This document shows, piece by piece, positions 5,105 through 6,578 of a stretch of 6,578 nucleotides of DNA; the stretch's first letter is position 1; each line of letters starts with the position of its first letter. The translations under genes and the position numbers were made by a program. The DNA comes from JAGDVO01 sp964590075 [NCBI: uncultured Aquificales bacterium] (GTDB taxonomy: Bacteria > Thermosulfidibacterota > Thermosulfidibacteria > Thermosulfidibacterales), in NCBI GenBank assembly GCA_964590075.1, contig CAZPXS010000018.1, positions 1 through 6,578 on the forward strand, given 5' to 3'. Below the pieces are notes generated by a model, which saw only the letters and a program-made list of their open reading frames with translations, did not search any database and was not told the origin of the DNA.

Positions 5105-5610
5105 AGGGGGCTGTCGCCCTTCTCCTCTTCGCCCTTTCCCTGGCCCAGGCACCCCAGGCCGTGGAGGGGCTTGCCCGCTACCGCGGCTACTACCCCTTGG
5201 GCAGTTGGGAGGGGGTGAACCCCACCGCCCGGGGAGAGATCACCTGGGACGGGGAAAAGGCCTCGGGCAAGGTCTGCTTGGAGCAGAAAGCCTGGGACTC
5301 GGGCAACGCCGAGCGGGACAAAAAGGCCCTGGAGATCCTTCGGGCGAAGGACCACCCCGAGGCCTGCCTCTACCCCAAGCGGGCCCGGTGGGAAGGGGCC
5401 CGCTTCGTGGTGGAGGGCGACCTCAGCTTCGCCGGCCTCACCCGCCCCGTGCGCATAGAGGGAGAACTCCGGGAAACTCCTTCGGGCTACCGCTTCCAGG
5501 GAAGGTTTTCCACGCGCTTTTCCACGTGGAACCTGGAAAGACCCCGCTTCCTCTTCCTGGAGGTGCGGGACGAGGTGGAGGTGCTTCTGGAAGCGGAGGT
5601 GAAGCGGTGA
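5101..5610 (+). CDS. Exported YceI-like (polyisoprenoid-binding family) protein
   Basis: The 169-residue product starts with a signal peptide, [17 protein letters not shown], probably cleaved at AQA-P (17/18). The mature part fits the YceI lipocalin-like beta-barrel: [15 protein letters not shown] (45-59), [20 protein letters not shown] (65-84), which corresponds to the family's DTGN..RD..LR..DFF block, then [18 protein letters not shown] (106-123), equivalent to GDLTLHGVTKPV. It ends with [13 protein letters not shown] (155-167). YceI proteins bind isoprenoid or fatty lipids in their barrel in the periplasm. Two cysteines, Cys59 and Cys89, fall on strands that may be neighbours and could form a disulfide after export. 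The ATG at 5101 overlaps the upstream TGA as ATGA and has GGAGGT seven bases before it. Its own stop overlaps the GTG start of uvsE. The ligand is unknown. Confidence 0.85.
   Translation: MKGAVALLLFALSLAQAPQAVEGLARYRGYYPLGSWEGVNPTARGEITWDGEKASGKVCLEQKAWDSGNAERDKKALEILRAKDHPEACLYPKRARWEGARFVVEGDLSFAGLTRPVRIEGELRETPSGYRFQGRFSTRFSTWNLERPRFLFLEVRDEVEVLLEAEVKR
5595..5602 (+). promoter_or_regulatory. Shine-Dalgarno site of uvsE (inside the YceI-like gene)
   Basis: GGAGGTGA, a full anti-16S match, ends four bases before the GTG at 5607 (six bases counted from GGAGGT). It fixes the GTG as the start and indicates coupling with the upstream gene. Confidence 0.7.
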
Positions 5611-6500
5611 TCCGCCTGGGCTACCCCTGCGAGAACCTGACGCTTAAGGCCAGCACCAACCACACCCTGCGCCTGGGCTCCTTGGGCGAGGAGCGGGTAC
5701 GGGCCAAGGTAGGCCAGAACCTGGCCGACCTGGAGCGCATCCTCCGCTGGAACGCCACGCGCGGCTTCGGCCTTTTCCGCATCGGCCAGCACCTCATCCC
5801 CTTCGCCTCCCACCCCGCCTTCCCCTACGACTGGGAACGGGCCCACAGGGAGGACCTTAAGCGCCTGGGCGCCTTGGCCAAGGCCTTGGGCCAGCGCCTT
5901 TCCTTCCACCCTGGCCAGTACGTGAACCCAGGAAGCCCAGACCCCAAGGTGGTGGAGCGCTCCCTGGCCGAGCTCCGCTACTCCGCCCGGGCCCTTTCCC
6001 TCCTGGGTGCGGAGGACGGGGTCTTGGTCCTCCACTTGGGCGGCGTGTACGGGGAGCGGAACCGGGCCCTGCGGCGTTTTATAGAGAACCTGCGGGGCGA
6101 GGGGGAGGTCCTCCGCTACCTGGCCCTGGAAAACGACGAGCGCCTTTGGAACGTGGAGGAAGTGCTGGAAGCGGCGGAGGCCCTAGGCGTGCCTGTGGTG
6201 GTGGACACCCTTCACCACTCCCTAAACCCGGGCCGGCTTTCCCTGGAAGAGGCCCTCCGGCTCGCCTTCGCCACCTGGCACACCCGCCCCAAGGTGCACC
6301 TGGCGAGCCAGGACCCAACCCGCCGCCCTGGGGCCCACGCCTTCCAGGTTTCCCTGGAAGACTGGGAGCGCCTCCTCGCCGCCCTCCCCGGGCCCGCCGA
6401 CATCATGGTGGAAGCCAAGGGCAAGGAAAGGGGCCTACCCCACCACCTTCGCGCCCAACCAGTAGAAGCGAGCGCTTCAGGACCCAAGCCCACCGCCTGA
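5607..6500 (+). CDS. uvsE: UV-damage endonuclease UvsE/UVDE
   Basis: This 297-residue TIM-barrel enzyme nicks DNA just 5' of UV photoproducts (cyclobutane dimers and 6-4 products) and some abasic sites, starting excision repair independently of UvrABC. Every metal-cluster residue known from the T. thermophilus structure is present at the same number: His101, His143, Glu175, Asp200, His203, His231, His244 and Glu269, with Lys229, which is carboxylated in that enzyme. The lesion-probing pair Gln104-Tyr105 in HPGQYVNPG is also there. The GTG start overlaps the previous stop as GTGA and has a strong ribosome site. The conserved part ends at VEAKGKE (268-274). The last about 22 residues, rich in Pro, His and Ala, are not recognisable, and their codons lie in a hairpin-forming region, so the C-terminus may be altered by a nearby rearrangement. 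Function is assigned with high confidence. Confidence 0.96.
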   Translation: MIRLGYPCENLTLKASTNHTLRLGSLGEERVRAKVGQNLADLERILRWNATRGFGLFRIGQHLIPFASHPAFPYDWERAHREDLKRLGALAKALGQRLSFHPGQYVNPGSPDPKVVERSLAELRYSARALSLLGAEDGVLVLHLGGVYGERNRALRRFIENLRGEGEVLRYLALENDERLWNVEEVLEAAEALGVPVVVDTLHHSLNPGRLSLEEALRLAFATWHTRPKVHLASQDPTRRPGAHAFQVSLEDWERLLAALPGPADIMVEAKGKERGLPHHLRAQPVEASASGPKPTA

Positions 6501-6504
6501 AGCG
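6473..6504. repeat. 9-bp inverted repeat spanning the uvsE stop codon
   Basis: Arms CGCTTCAGG and CCTGAAGCG are perfect complements around a 14-base loop. The TGA stop of uvsE lies in the second arm. A further GAAGCG just upstream (6465-6470) could pair with the first arm instead. No T-run follows directly. It may be a processing or stability hairpin, or the end structure of an inserted element. Confidence 0.45.
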
Positions 6505-6578
6505 GCGAACCCGGGGCGATGGCTTACACACCCTTTTACTTACGGGCACGGTAGTTGCTTCCACTATTAGCCTTTTTG
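6501..6578 (+). other. Non-coding, AT-richer tail after uvsE
   Basis: No supported gene is seen in these 78 bases. The last 38 bases hold only 18 G or C, far below the rest of the window. A short ATG frame at about 6519 stops after 11 codons. The tail may be the terminator region of the operon or the edge of a different element beyond the window. Confidence 0.5.
6545..6577 (+). terminator. Possible intrinsic terminator of the SDR-to-uvsE operon
   Basis: GGC and GCC pair at the base, then after a small bulge GGTAGT pairs with ACTATT (two G-U pairs) around a 7-base loop, followed directly by TTTTT. The stem is modest and rich in weak pairs, but the T-run is unusual in this GC-rich sequence and the place is right. 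The window ends here, so the structure may be incomplete. Confidence 0.35.

Noticed and set aside
4280-5355. Two minus-strand frames opposite the SDR, flavin reductase-like and YceI-like genes
   Set aside because: Composition is Pro/Gly/Arg-rich without motifs, and the plus-strand genes here have family signatures, ribosome sites and coupled stops and starts.
6473-6504. CRISPR repeat or intrinsic terminator at the uvsE stop hairpin
   Set aside because: Only one copy without spacers, and no T-run follows the hairpin.
6519-6554. Short ATG frame encoding 11 residues after uvsE
   Set aside because: Stops almost at once and lacks a ribosome site or a convincing -10.
6434-6578. Open frame ending in a hydrophobic run, possibly a membrane protein N-terminus
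   Set aside because: No ATG, GTG or TTG start lies in that frame nearby; it is short and cut by the window edge, so only worth noting with the uvsE tail.
6465-6578. Right end of an IS200/IS605-type element or its guide RNA
   Set aside because: The hairpins and AT-rich tail are suggestive, but no transposase, TnpB or recognisable end sequence is present in the window.

Overview
The window looks like chromosomal DNA of a Thermus species. It is very GC-rich, codons end almost always in G or C, genes are packed with 1-4 nt gaps or overlaps, and several genes seem to start on leaderless transcripts. The repair endonuclease at the right end keeps the metal-ligand numbering known for the T. thermophilus enzyme. 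The species itself cannot be named from this sequence.

Layout. At the left edge (1-376, minus) is the N-terminal part of a Uma2-family putative endonuclease. About 100 bp of divergent promoter DNA, containing a perfect 17-bp palindrome, separates it from a secreted alpha/beta hydrolase (473-1750, plus). The hydrolase is convergent with, and overlaps by 62 bp, a CrtI/CrtD/CrtISO-type FAD-dependent oxidoreductase (1689-3059, minus). A second divergent promoter region (about 3060-3118) drives a HEPN/MNT toxin-antitoxin pair (3119-3499 and 3472-3822, plus). The stop codon of the MNT gene overlaps the start of what appears to be the scar of an internally deleted NAD(P)-dependent epimerase (about 3819-3934), with a 10-bp perfect inverted repeat near the junction.

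A leaderless promoter at about 3973 then starts a tight four-gene operon on the plus strand: a short SDR with an atypical active site (3985-4608), a flavin-reductase-like FMN-binding protein (4610-5104), an exported YceI-like protein (5101-5610) and the UV-damage endonuclease UvsE (5607-6500). The last 78 bases are non-coding and AT-richer; they hold a hairpin over the uvsE stop codon and a possible intrinsic terminator at the very edge.

How the genes may fit together. UvsE is the only product whose reaction can be named with confidence. The redox enzymes and the isoprenoid-binding-type YceI protein transcribed with it, and the carotenoid-type oxidoreductase nearby, would fit a photo- or oxidative-stress neighbourhood, but that is inference. 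The HEPN/MNT pair, the Uma2 gene and the deleted epimerase mark the middle and left of the window as accessory and still rearranging. I found no tRNA, rRNA, CRISPR array or intact insertion sequence. The best candidates for unusual biology are the leaderless start pattern, the HEPN/MNT pair lacking the known modified tyrosine motif, the serine-less SDR in a repair operon, and the altered 3' end of uvsE.
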